NCBI GenBank assembly: GCA_002452615.1
Contig: DKES01000001.1
Span: forward strand, 1,718 to 21,079
Length of the DNA stretch: 19,362 bases
Reading direction: 5' to 3'
DNA from: Patescibacteria group bacterium UBA6816
Lineage (GTDB): Bacteria > Patescibacteriota > Patescibacteriia > UBA2591 > UBA6264
Shown: positions 8,278-14,816 of the stretch, piece by piece
Layout of the letters: each line of letters opens with the position of its first letter
How positions within the stretch are numbered: position 1 is the stretch's first letter
The notes under the pieces: generated by a model
The model's input: only the letters and a program-made list of their open reading frames with translations
Databases searched by the model: none
What the model was told of the DNA's origin: nothing
Position numbers and translations under genes: made by a program

Positions 8278-9210
8278 TTAATTTAAAAAGGGATAGATTT
8301 TTTTAGTCACTTCTTTTATTTGTTTTGGTTTAATAATCCCGGCCTCACAAATAATCCCACTAATATATTGGGGAGGAATCTTATCAAAAGCAAAATTAAT
8401 AATTTTTAATCCCGAAGGTGCTTGAGCCCAAATTTCTTGAGGCGGCCGTTTTTCAATTTTAATCAAAGATTGAGGATGGGAATGATATTTTAAAAGGCTA
8501 GTGGCAATGTATAAAGGAACTTTTTCTTGATGGGCTACTAAAGCAATAGTAAAACTGCCAATTTTATTCACCACTGAGCCATCTTGCATAATCGCATCAG
8601 CGCCTAAAATAATTTTATCCATCATTAATTCTTGGCCAGAATAACGAGAAATTAAAAAACCAGCTGATGAATCCGCGACCATGGTTGTAGGAATTTTAGC
8701 TTTTAAAAGCTCTCGAGCAGTAATTCTTCCTTGAAAAAGAGGTCGGGTTTCAGTATTAAAAACTTCAAATTTTTTTTCTTGTGATTGGGCTTTTTCTAAA
8801 ATTTTTTCCACTAAAGAAGAATGGCAATGAGTAAAAATATTTTCTTTATTTTTAATTATTTTTTCACCAAAAGAAACAATTAAATCTTCTCCGCTAGCGG
8901 CAATTAATAAAAAATCATTAACAAATTTTTTTAAATAATTTTTAGCCTGAATAACATTTTGGGGCTGAATTTTTTTTAAATTACTAAAAATAAATTTCAC
9001 CACGTTTTGAGACATGGGGTCGGTCGGTCGAGCAGATAAGAGATAATCGGCGGCTTTTTTTAATTCTTTTTGCCACTCCCCTACCTTTTGTTTTTTAATT
9101 CTTTGGCCATAATCAGCCAAAGATTTTCCCATGGTTTTAGCTCCAGCTGTCGCCCCTTGAACCTTTAATGATTTAATATCATTAAAGGTTTTTTTAATTA
9201 ATTTATCCAT
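8278..9210 (-). CDS. e2b2: Ribose-1,5-bisphosphate isomerase (eIF2B alpha-like family)
   Basis: Converts ribose 1,5-bisphosphate to ribulose 1,5-bisphosphate, the substrate of the RuBisCO encoded next. The family core is clear: 'THCHSS' with Cys129 and 'GADAI' with Asp205, matching the Cys/Asp catalytic pair known for the archaeal enzyme, plus 'TRPLFQGR', 'ADSSAGF' and 'VVNKIGSFTIAL'. The N-terminal turn reads 'KVQGATAG' where archaeal enzymes have an Arg-Gly-Ala motif. MtnA and true eIF2B homologues share this fold, but the direct RuBisCO neighbour argues for the isomerase. The first enzyme of the pathway, AMP phosphorylase, is not in the window. The ATG has no Shine-Dalgarno; a promoter lies at 9235-9262. 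Confidence 0.9.
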   Translation of the reverse strand: MDKLIKKTFNDIKSLKVQGATAGAKTMGKSLADYGQRIKKQKVGEWQKELKKAADYLLSARPTDPMSQNVVKFIFSNLKKIQPQNVIQAKNYLKKFVNDFLLIAASGEDLIVSFGEKIIKNKENIFTHCHSSLVEKILEKAQSQEKKFEVFNTETRPLFQGRITARELLKAKIPTTMVADSSAGFLISRYSGQELMMDKIILGADAIMQDGSVVNKIGSFTIALVAHQEKVPLYIATSLLKYHSHPQSLIKIEKRPPQEIWAQAPSGLKIINFAFDKIPPQYISGIICEAGIIKPKQIKEVTKKIYPFLN

Positions 9211-9234
9211 AAATTTATTGTTTTAATTGTTATT

Positions 9235-9262
9235 ATCATAACATTTTATATAAAAAAGTAAA
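9235..9262 (-). promoter_or_regulatory. Promoter of the e2b2-RuBisCO operon
   Basis: Minus strand: TTTACT (9257-9262), 16-base spacer, TATGAT (9235-9240) preceded by TGT. The predicted leader to the ATG at 9210 is about 17 bases. No operator-like repeat is visible. Confidence 0.5.
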
Positions 9263-9282
9263 ATATTTTTTAATTAAGCAGA

Positions 9283-9310
9283 TTGCTAAATTATTTTATT
9301 TTGTTAAAAT
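9283..9310 (+). promoter_or_regulatory. Promoter of the gene at 9335
   Basis: TTGCTA (9283-9288), 16-base spacer, TAAAAT (9305-9310) preceded by TGT. The leader is about 17 bases without a Shine-Dalgarno. It is divergent from the e2b2 promoter, with about 20 bases between their -35 boxes. Confidence 0.5.
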
Positions 9311-9334
9311 AAACAGAGCCGTTAAATTGCTATT

Positions 9335-9772
9335 ATGGAAAAAAAGAAACAAAATTTAGAAACTGATATTCAAAAAATTGTTAATTATTATTTTTATAGT
9401 AAAGGGCTTTCTTTAGAAAAAATAAAAGAAAACGCCAAAAAAAGAAAAATAATTTATTCTCGTTATACGCGTCCAGCTAAACAACTTTTAGAATTAGCTG
9501 GTTCAGTTAAAAAAGCACAAAAAGCCATTGATAAAGTAGCTCAATGGGCTCAATCCAGGGATTTAGATTATGCCATTGAAACTATTTTTAAAAAATGGCT
9601 TGAGTTAGACCGCTTAAAACCGCGAGAAATAGTTAAAAAACCGTTTTTTCAAGGAAATCCCATGGTTTGGAGCCAAAGTAAGAATAAGTGGTTTGTAATT
9701 GATGAAACCGGAGATTGGCGTGAATTTGTCGGAGAGGAAAAAGAAATAGAGTGGAAAGTGATTAAACATTAA
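9335..9772 (+). CDS. Helical protein of unknown function
   Basis: I do not recognise this protein of 145 residues. The N-terminal two thirds are predicted helical and Lys-rich; residues about 45-95 ('RYTRPAKQLLELAG' through 'DYAIETIFKKWLEL') look like a compact helical bundle that could bind nucleic acid. The last 40 residues contain several Trp (MVWSQ, KWFV, DWREF, EWKV) and look like a small beta unit. There is no signal peptide or membrane segment. It is a single-gene unit with its own promoter and a hairpin terminator, sitting between the RuBisCO operon and the ThyX remnant, with base composition like its neighbours. A role in DNA or RNA handling is only a guess. Confidence 0.7.
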   Translation: MEKKKQNLETDIQKIVNYYFYSKGLSLEKIKENAKKRKIIYSRYTRPAKQLLELAGSVKKAQKAIDKVAQWAQSRDLDYAIETIFKKWLELDRLKPREIVKKPFFQGNPMVWSQSKNKWFVIDETGDWREFVGEEKEIEWKVIKH

Positions 9773-9790
9773 AATAAAACTTTTTAATAA

Positions 9791-9814
9791 AAAAAGCGCC
9801 TTGAGGGCGCTTTT
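9791..9814. terminator. Bidirectional terminator after the gene at 9335
   Basis: Stem AAAAGCGCC (9792-9800) pairs with GGCGCTTTT (9806-9814) around a five-base loop. A/T runs on both sides make it usable from either strand: it ends the plus gene at 9335 and would also end transcription through the ThyX remnant. Confidence 0.8.
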
Positions 9815-9831
9815 ATGTTTTTCTTAAAAAA

Positions 9832-10098
9832 TTATTCAATTCCTGTTTTTTCAAAATATGGCAAACCATTTTCGTCTTGACCGGTTTGTTTAAAATCATC
9901 AAAAATAACCGGGATTAAGGATTGAAGTTCTTTTAATAAATCCCCCATTACTTTTCTGATTTCCCAGTGAGCAAACCTTGACGTCCGCATTTCAAAAATA
10001 TGGCGCCATTCCCGAAAATTAGCTGAAATAAAATTTAATGTCAAATTAAATCTTGTAAAAATTTTTAAAACTGATAAAATAAATACATGCAGCACCAA
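9832..10098 (-). pseudogene. thyX: C-terminal remnant of flavin-dependent thymidylate synthase ThyX
   Basis: An open frame of 88 codons whose residues about 12-88 match the C-terminal third of ThyX: 'TRFNLTLN', then 'NFREWRHIFEMRTS' and 'AHWEIRKV', followed by the 'P-x-x-F-x-D-F' segment and a short tail. This resembles the end of actinobacterial-type ThyX (NYRAWRHFIAMRAS...). The N-terminal two thirds are absent, including the RHRxxS signature that binds FAD and dUMP, so it cannot be a working enzyme. The first 11 codons are unrelated and run into fmt in antisense; the ATG at 10098 lies within fmt. No ThyX N-terminal part is found elsewhere in the window. It retains a terminator at 9791-9814. 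It most likely arose by a deletion that joined fmt to a broken thyX. Confidence 0.75.
10053..10080 (+). promoter_or_regulatory. Promoter of fmt, leaderless transcript likely
   Basis: TTGTAA (10053-10058), 16-base spacer, TAAAAT (10075-10080) preceded by TGA. Only six bases lie between the -10 and the ATG at 10087, so the transcript should start at the ATG. The element overlaps the upstream end of the antisense ThyX remnant. Confidence 0.6.
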
Positions 10099-11028
10099 AA
10101 GAAAAAAATTATTTTTTGGGGCACCCCTAATTTTGCCGCTTTTATTTTAGAAAAACTTATTTCTCAAGGATATTGTCCCCAAGCTTTGATTACGACTTCA
10201 GACAAACCAGTTGGCAAAGAAAAATTTTTAAACTCTCCAGCCACTAAAAAAATAGCTCAAAAATACAATTTGCCTGTTTGGCAATTTGATAACCTTAAAA
10301 ATGAAAGTGTTCTTAAAACTCTGGTTGATTTAAAACCAGATATTTTTATTATTGCTGCTTATGGCTTGATTATTCCTCAAGAAATTTTAAAAATTCCCGT
10401 TCAAGGGTGTTTAAACGTCCATCCTTCTCTATTACCTCGATATCGTGGAGCTTCCCCTATTCAAGCCGCTATTTTAAATAATGATAAAAAAACCGGTACT
10501 ACTATTATGTTAATGGATGAAAAAGTTGACCACGGACCAATTATTAGCCAAAAAAAGCTTAAAATTAAACCAGGAGAAACTACCCCTAGCTTGACCAAGA
10601 AATTAGCCCTTTTAAGTGCTGATTTATTAATAAAAATTTTACCCCTTTGGTTGGAAAACAAAATTAAAACTCGACCCCAAAAACATAAAAAAGCTACTTT
10701 TACTCGCCAAATAAAAAAAATTCATGGACAAATTTTTTGGTACAAACCCGCTCAACAAATTATTCAAATGTGGCGCGCTTACCAACCATGGCCAGGAATT
10801 TATACTTTTTTTAAAGGAAAAATGTTAAAAATTATTGATTTAGAAATTCTGAAAATAAAACACTCTTTTGTTCCCGGACAGGTTTTTTTAACTCCAGATA
10901 AAAATTTAGCGGTGGCCTGCTCAAAAAATGCGATTATCCTAAAAAAAGTACATTTAGAAGGAAAAAATCCAGTTAAAGGAATAGATTTTTTTAATGGCCA
11001 TCGAGAAATAATTAAACAAATTTTATAA
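10087..11028 (+). CDS. fmt: Methionyl-tRNA formyltransferase
   Basis: Transfers a formyl group from 10-formyltetrahydrofolate to initiator Met-tRNA. The N-terminal Rossmann domain has 'IIFWGTPNFAA', the catalytic Asn110 and His112 in 'NVHPSLLPRYRGASPIQ', and Asp148 in 'MDEKVDHGPI', matching the Asn/His/Asp triad of the family. The C-terminal OB-like domain (about 205-313) starts with 'TFTRQIKKIHGQIFW' and includes 'RAYQPWPGIY'. At 313 residues it is full length. The ATG lies directly after the -10 of its promoter, so the mRNA should be leaderless. The usual neighbour def (peptide deformylase) is not adjacent. A strong terminator follows. Confidence 0.95.
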   Translation: MQHQKKKIIFWGTPNFAAFILEKLISQGYCPQALITTSDKPVGKEKFLNSPATKKIAQKYNLPVWQFDNLKNESVLKTLVDLKPDIFIIAAYGLIIPQEILKIPVQGCLNVHPSLLPRYRGASPIQAAILNNDKKTGTTIMLMDEKVDHGPIISQKKLKIKPGETTPSLTKKLALLSADLLIKILPLWLENKIKTRPQKHKKATFTRQIKKIHGQIFWYKPAQQIIQMWRAYQPWPGIYTFFKGKMLKIIDLEILKIKHSFVPGQVFLTPDKNLAVACSKNAIILKKVHLEGKNPVKGIDFFNGHREIIKQIL

Positions 11029-11032
11029 TTAG

Positions 11033-11070
11033 ATAATTAAAAAAGACCCCGAAGGGTCTTTTTTAATTAT
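11033..11070. terminator. Strong bidirectional terminator between fmt and the small membrane gene
   Basis: A 17-base perfect stem (11033-11049 with 11054-11070) closed by a CGAA loop; the GC core is GACCC/GGGTC and T/A runs flank both sides. It serves fmt on the plus strand and the gene at 11078 on the minus strand. Confidence 0.9.
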
Positions 11071-11077
11071 CTCTTTC

Positions 11078-11371
11078 TTAGGAAAAATTTTCTGTATTTT
11101 TTTCTTGGTCTGATTTACCAGCTCCTACTTCTACTTCTTCTGAGGGCATTTCTGGAACCGCGGGTTCTTTTTTTTCTTTTGGAGATGATGCTAAAGAAGG
11201 GCCAGCGGGTTCTTTTTTTTCTTCTTTACTAAAGGATAAAACAATAAAAATTAAACCCAGTACCCCAATGGCTAAACAAAGCCAAGCATTAAGAGCGGAT
11301 AAAAGGTAAAGAACAATTCCCACAATTAGTAAAACAATTCCGATGATTAATTTAATTCCTTTTCCTTTCAT
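11078..11371 (-). CDS. Small membrane protein with charged tail, unknown function
   Basis: 97 residues. Two membrane helices, about residues 7-24 and 29-47, are joined by a very short turn, followed by a cytoplasmic-type tail rich in Lys, Glu and Pro. The tail holds a short internal repeat (KEEKKEPA / KEKKEPAV). I do not recognise a family. It has its own promoter (11429-11456) with a leader of about 50 bases, no Shine-Dalgarno, and shares the terminator at 11033-11070. Low-complexity tails like this often mediate protein contacts, but no partner is indicated. Confidence 0.6.
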   Translation of the reverse strand: MKGKGIKLIIGIVLLIVGIVLYLLSALNAWLCLAIGVLGLIFIVLSFSKEEKKEPAGPSLASSPKEKKEPAVPEMPSEEVEVGAGKSDQEKNTENFS

Positions 11372-11428
11372 AATTTAAAATTTAATATTAATTAAATATT
11401 TAATTTTTAAAAGTTTCTAGATAAATAA

Positions 11429-11456
11429 ATTATAACAAAACTCAAGAAAAAGACAA
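11429..11456 (-). promoter_or_regulatory. Promoter of the small membrane gene
   Basis: Minus strand: TTGTCT (11451-11456), 16-base spacer, TATAAT (11429-11434) preceded by TGT, a near-ideal extended -10. Its -35 overlaps the foot of the hairpin that ends the upstream operon. Confidence 0.6.
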
Positions 11457-11466
11457 CCAGGGTTGT
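11447..11466 (-). terminator. Likely terminator of the RNase J operon
   Basis: Minus strand: ACAACC (11461-11466) pairs with GGTTGT (11453-11458), with a short loop, followed by CTTTTTCTT. The stem is short and the T run is broken, so it is probably leaky. It begins nine bases past the stop of the gene at 11476. Confidence 0.45.
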
Positions 11467-11475
11467 GGAGAAGTA

Positions 11476-12231
11476 TTAATTCCCGTGAAAAATTGTCTTT
11501 GTTTTTTGAGCCTGAGGAAATTTTGTTTCTATTTGCTCTAAAATTAGTTTAGTTAAAACAAGTAAATCTTTAGCCCAAGCTCGATAACCTAAGCAATAAA
11601 ATGATATTTCTTTTAAGTCCTTTTTACAAGAATTTAATGATTGCCAGGCTAGTTTAGCGGCTATATTCATTTCTTGTTCTTGTTCCTCTTTAAGTTCTTT
11701 CTTTTTTTCTCGGAAAAGTAGTTTTTGTAAGACTAAAGCTTGATAAAGTTTTTTTAAGAAAAAATGATGATACCAACTTAACTCTTCAATTTCCTTTTTA
11801 ACTTTTAAAAATTCTTCGCTCAGTTCAGTTTCTTCATTTTGAAAAAGTAGGTCTTGTAATAAAATTTCTGTTTGGCGTTGAAATTGAAAACCTTTTTTCC
11901 AAAGTAAAAAATGTTGCGGTTCTGGTTCAGCGGTAAATCCTACTTGGACAAGTTTTGTTTTTAATTCAGATAAACTTATTTTTTCTTTAGCCATGTTTTC
12001 TTTAATAGATTTAACTAAATAATGAACGTTTTTCCTTAAATCAGAAAAAACAATGTCAGGATGGTCCGGGTCCTCTCCTTTCATAACGTGTTTTAATCTT
12101 TGGTTAAATCTTTGTTGAAAAGCTAAACACTGGTCAGTTAAATTACATTTTTCACACCTTTGGTCACAAAAATTAAAAGGCATTTTTTTACTTAAGTCTT
12201 TTTTTGTTTTTTTAATTGGTTTTTTAGTCAT
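11476..12231 (-). CDS. Unknown helical protein with N-terminal four-cysteine motif
   Basis: 251 residues, not recognised. After a Lys-rich start comes a CxxxCxxCxxxxxC motif (Cys22, 26, 29, 35) that would suit a zinc or iron-sulfur site. The spacing of the first three resembles radical SAM enzymes, but nothing after it supports a SAM barrel. The rest is predicted almost wholly alpha-helical, with Glu/Lys-rich coiled-coil-like stretches at about residues 90-190. No membrane segment or signal. It is the last gene of the SIMPL-to-RNase J operon, seven bases after the DUF4258-like gene. The position suggests a link to RNA turnover, but this is weak. Confidence 0.65.
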   Translation of the reverse strand: MTKKPIKKTKKDLSKKMPFNFCDQRCEKCNLTDQCLAFQQRFNQRLKHVMKGEDPDHPDIVFSDLRKNVHYLVKSIKENMAKEKISLSELKTKLVQVGFTAEPEPQHFLLWKKGFQFQRQTEILLQDLLFQNEETELSEEFLKVKKEIEELSWYHHFFLKKLYQALVLQKLLFREKKKELKEEQEQEMNIAAKLAWQSLNSCKKDLKEISFYCLGYRAWAKDLLVLTKLILEQIETKFPQAQKTKTIFHGN

Positions 12232-12238
12232 AAAAAAT

Positions 12239-12568
12239 TTAAGAAGAAAAAGTGTTTAATTCTTTAACAATTTCTTTAGGAATAGGTAAATTTTGTGATG
12301 GACTAATCCCTGGATAACGCCAAGCTGTAATAATTTTCTTTTTTCCTTCTATTTCTTGATACATTAACCAAATTTCTGTTGGTCTTTTTGTTCCGGCGGG
12401 TCGCATTAAAGCAATGGTTCCGGGGGCAATTCCTTCTTCTTGGCGCTGATAATTTCTTAAAACGCGTTTTAATTGGTTTTCTGAAAGTTGATAATATTTC
12501 ATTTTATCAATGACATGCTTGGTCCAAATAATTTCAGAATTATTTTGAGGAATTTTAAAAAAATTCAT
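12239..12568 (-). CDS. DUF4258-like small protein
   Basis: 109 residues. The order 'WTKHVIDKM', a helix leading to 'ENQLKRVLRNY', a loop, then strands 'TIALMRP' and 'TEIWLMYQE' and 'KKIITAWRYPG' matches the DUF4258 outline (an initial His, an Ile/Leu-rich helix, then beta strands), a fold distantly like RelE/BrnT toxins. I see neither a clear catalytic set nor an obvious antitoxin beside it. It lies 23 bases downstream of RNase J and seven bases upstream of the Cys-motif gene, in the same operon. A role in RNA binding or cleavage is an inference from fold and position only. Confidence 0.55.
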   Translation of the reverse strand: MNFFKIPQNNSEIIWTKHVIDKMKYYQLSENQLKRVLRNYQRQEEGIAPGTIALMRPAGTKRPTEIWLMYQEIEGKKKIITAWRYPGISPSQNLPIPKEIVKELNTFSS

Positions 12569-12591
12569 TTTTTGATGAAGGAAAGATTTAT

Positions 12592-14253
12592 TTAATTAAC
12601 AACGATAATGACCAGTGGTTTTTTACCTGTTTTGCTTAAAATAAAATCACTTAAACTGTTTTGCATTTTATTAATAAATTTCTTTTTAGAGGAGCCATTA
12701 TATTTATTGATTAAATTTTTTGCCTTTTGTTTTACTTTTATTAATAACTCTTCTTTAATTGTTATCCCTTGAAAAAAAATCTCTATTTTAATTTCCTTTT
12801 TATTTTTTAAAGCGGTTAGAAAACAAATTCCTGATTCAATAATTTGTCGCCGGATCTTTAAATTTTGTTCATCTAAAATATTTACCTTTCCTCCTTCTAC
12901 CGCGATTATTTTACAAGGAATTTTATTTTTTAAAACTCGGGCTTGAAGTTGGGCATTAATTTCTAAAATTTGCCCATTATAAAGCATAAAACAATTTTCT
13001 TTTGCCACTCCCCTTTCTTGGGCTAAATCAATGTGACTGGCTTGCATATAATGCTGCCCTTCAACAGGAATAAAAAATTTTGGTTGAAAAATATTTATCA
13101 TTTCTTTTAATTCATCCTGAAAGGCGTGGCCTGAACTATGGACTCCTGAACCTAAAACAGAACGATAAATTATTTTGGCTCCTTGATTAACTAATCCGTC
13201 CATGGTTTTGTGAATGGCGAGCTCATTACCGGGAATGGTTGAGGAAGAAAAAACAACAGTATCTCCTTTTTTAACCTTTAAACCCCAATGTTTATTGTCT
13301 GAAATTTTATCCATGGAAGACCCTTCTCCTCCTTGAGCGCCGGCAGCCAAAAAAAGCAATTTTTTATCAGCATAATCGCTAATATCTTTAAGTTCAATAA
13401 AAATTCCCGGAAAAGTTTTTAAATAGCCTAAATCTTGAGCCAAAGAAATACTTTTTTTCATGGACATCCCTATTAAAACAATTTTTCGCTGATTTTTATG
13501 ACAAGCATAAATAACTTGTTGAATCCGGCTAATTAGAGTAGAAAAAGTAGTAAAAATAATCCTTTGCGGGGCCTGTTGAACAATTTTATCAATAATTTTT
13601 CCGACTTCTTTTTCCGGGGTAGAATGACCCGGTAAAGTCGCGTTAGTACTATCTGATAAAAGAGCTAACACTCCTTTTCTCCCCACTTCTTTTAATTTTT
13701 TTTTGGATAAGGGTTTTTGGTCTACGGGTTGTTCATCTATTTTAAAATCACCAGTATGAACAATGTTTCCTAAAGGAGTATTAATAATTAACCCAGTACT
13801 ATCGGGAATATTATGAACAACTTGAAAAGGACTTATTTTAAAAGAACCTAAAGAAAATTCTTCTCCCGGAAGCATGGTTTTAAGGTTAACTTCTTTTTCT
13901 TTTATTTTTTCTTCTTGCAACCGCTCTTTAATAATCCCCAAAGTTAAAGGGGTACCATAAAAAACAGGCGAACCTAAATCTTTTAAAAAATAAGGAATAG
14001 CACCCACATGGTCTAAATGTCCATGAGTAATAACAATTCCTTTAATTTTATCTTTATTTTTCTTTAAATAATTAATATCTGGTAAAATATAATCAATTCC
14101 GGGTAAATCTGGCCCTGGAAAGTCAAAACCCATATCCACTACAATAATTTCTTTGTCTTGTTTATTTGAAGGTAAATATTCAAAAACAGTACAATTTTTA
14201 CCTACCTCTTCTACTCCTCCAAGAGGAATTATTCTTATTTTTTCATCTTTCAT
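12592..14253 (-). CDS. rnj: Ribonuclease J
   Basis: A metallo-beta-lactamase/beta-CASP ribonuclease that matures and degrades RNA, with endonuclease and 5'-exonuclease activity in the family. Metal motifs: 'HGHLDH' at 77-82, His147, Asp169 in 'HTGDF'. Beta-CASP region: 'FTTFSTLISRIQQ', 'GAQGGEG' about 305-311, 'SGHAFQDEL' with His376. The late motif that reads PVHGE in most RNase J proteins reads PVEGQ here (Glu398), so the final His ligand is replaced by Glu. The 553 residues are full length, including the C-terminal domain. It overlaps the upstream membrane gene by four bases (ATGA), which indicates translational coupling. As no RNase E is seen here, it is probably a main RNA decay enzyme, though that needs the genome. 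Confidence 0.95.
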   Translation of the reverse strand: MKDEKIRIIPLGGVEEVGKNCTVFEYLPSNKQDKEIIVVDMGFDFPGPDLPGIDYILPDINYLKKNKDKIKGIVITHGHLDHVGAIPYFLKDLGSPVFYGTPLTLGIIKERLQEEKIKEKEVNLKTMLPGEEFSLGSFKISPFQVVHNIPDSTGLIINTPLGNIVHTGDFKIDEQPVDQKPLSKKKLKEVGRKGVLALLSDSTNATLPGHSTPEKEVGKIIDKIVQQAPQRIIFTTFSTLISRIQQVIYACHKNQRKIVLIGMSMKKSISLAQDLGYLKTFPGIFIELKDISDYADKKLLFLAAGAQGGEGSSMDKISDNKHWGLKVKKGDTVVFSSSTIPGNELAIHKTMDGLVNQGAKIIYRSVLGSGVHSSGHAFQDELKEMINIFQPKFFIPVEGQHYMQASHIDLAQERGVAKENCFMLYNGQILEINAQLQARVLKNKIPCKIIAVEGGKVNILDEQNLKIRRQIIESGICFLTALKNKKEIKIEIFFQGITIKEELLIKVKQKAKNLINKYNGSSKKKFINKMQNSLSDFILSKTGKKPLVIIVVN

Positions 14254-14531
14254 ATTTTTGTTTGATTTATAGATAATTTTGCTTTAATAGTTTTATAAAC
14301 ATTTTCAATAAAATCCCCACCAGCATAACCAACTACAAAACAAAAAACTAAACTTTCTTGTTTAAAAACATAAGCAACAATCAAACCAATTATTCCTGAT
14401 AAAAACATCATTGCTAAAAAATAATTTAAATTAAAACTAACGTCTTTGTAGGAAAATTGATGTTTAATAAAGCCAACTAAACCCCTAATCACCCCTCCTA
14501 AAAATCCAAATAATAAAATTAAGCTGTTCAT
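14250..14531 (-). CDS. Small integral membrane protein, unknown function
   Basis: 93 residues with two or three hydrophobic segments (about 2-20, 36-57, 60-75) and a Gly-rich 'GFLGGVIRGLVGF' start; it ends in a short basic cytoplasmic-type tail. The 'GYAGGDFIENVYK' stretch near the end looks like a conserved motif but I cannot place it in a named family. It sits between acylphosphatase (five bases upstream) and RNase J, which it overlaps by four bases, so it is translationally coupled to RNase J. One possibility is that it anchors or recruits the ribonuclease to the membrane, which is an inference from position. Confidence 0.65.
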   Translation of the reverse strand: MNSLILLFGFLGGVIRGLVGFIKHQFSYKDVSFNLNYFLAMMFLSGIIGLIVAYVFKQESLVFCFVVGYAGGDFIENVYKTIKAKLSINQTKI

Positions 14532-14536
14532 AATGA

Positions 14537-14812
14537 TTATTTTATAAAAAAATTATTAAAAATTTCCTGAAGCGGCTCGTCTTTAACTTTAACTTTATTA
14601 ACCTGGCTATTTTGAGGACCCTTTTTACTCCAATTAATAAATTTTTTTATTTTTTCTTCTTGACCTTGAATCACTATGACCACACTTTGGTCTGGTTTGT
14701 TTTTAACCCAACCAGTCAAACCTAATTGTTGAGCTTTTTTTTGAGCGTTAAAACGATAACCCACTCCTTGAACAAATCCAAAAACATTTATCCTTTTTTG
14801 CTTTATTAACAT
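14537..14812 (-). CDS. acyP: Acylphosphatase
   Basis: Hydrolyses carboxyl-phosphate bonds of small acyl phosphates in the cytoplasm. 91 residues, the usual length. Signature 'VFGFVQGVGYRF' with the phosphate-binding loop and Arg20, and 'GWVKNKPDQSVVI' with the catalytic Asn38, are both present. The ATG at 14812 gives the standard N-terminus with no Shine-Dalgarno. It starts four bases after the SIMPL gene and ends five bases before the membrane gene, in the middle of a six-gene operon. A metabolic link to its neighbours is not evident. Confidence 0.95.
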   Translation of the reverse strand: MLIKQKRINVFGFVQGVGYRFNAQKKAQQLGLTGWVKNKPDQSVVIVIQGQEEKIKKFINWSKKGPQNSQVNKVKVKDEPLQEIFNNFFIK

Positions 14813-14816
14813 TAAC

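Noticed and set aside
7022..9210. A Calvin cycle operon
   Set aside because: No phosphoribulokinase is near, and the e2b2 partner indicates nucleotide salvage.
9832..10098. An intact small ThyX-like gene
   Set aside because: It lacks the N-terminal two thirds with the flavin/dUMP signature, and its first codons overlap fmt in antisense, so a remnant is the better reading.
11476..12568. A toxin-antitoxin pair
   Set aside because: The DUF4258-like protein resembles toxin folds only in outline, and the 251-residue neighbour does not look like an antitoxin; the pair sits inside a housekeeping-type operon.
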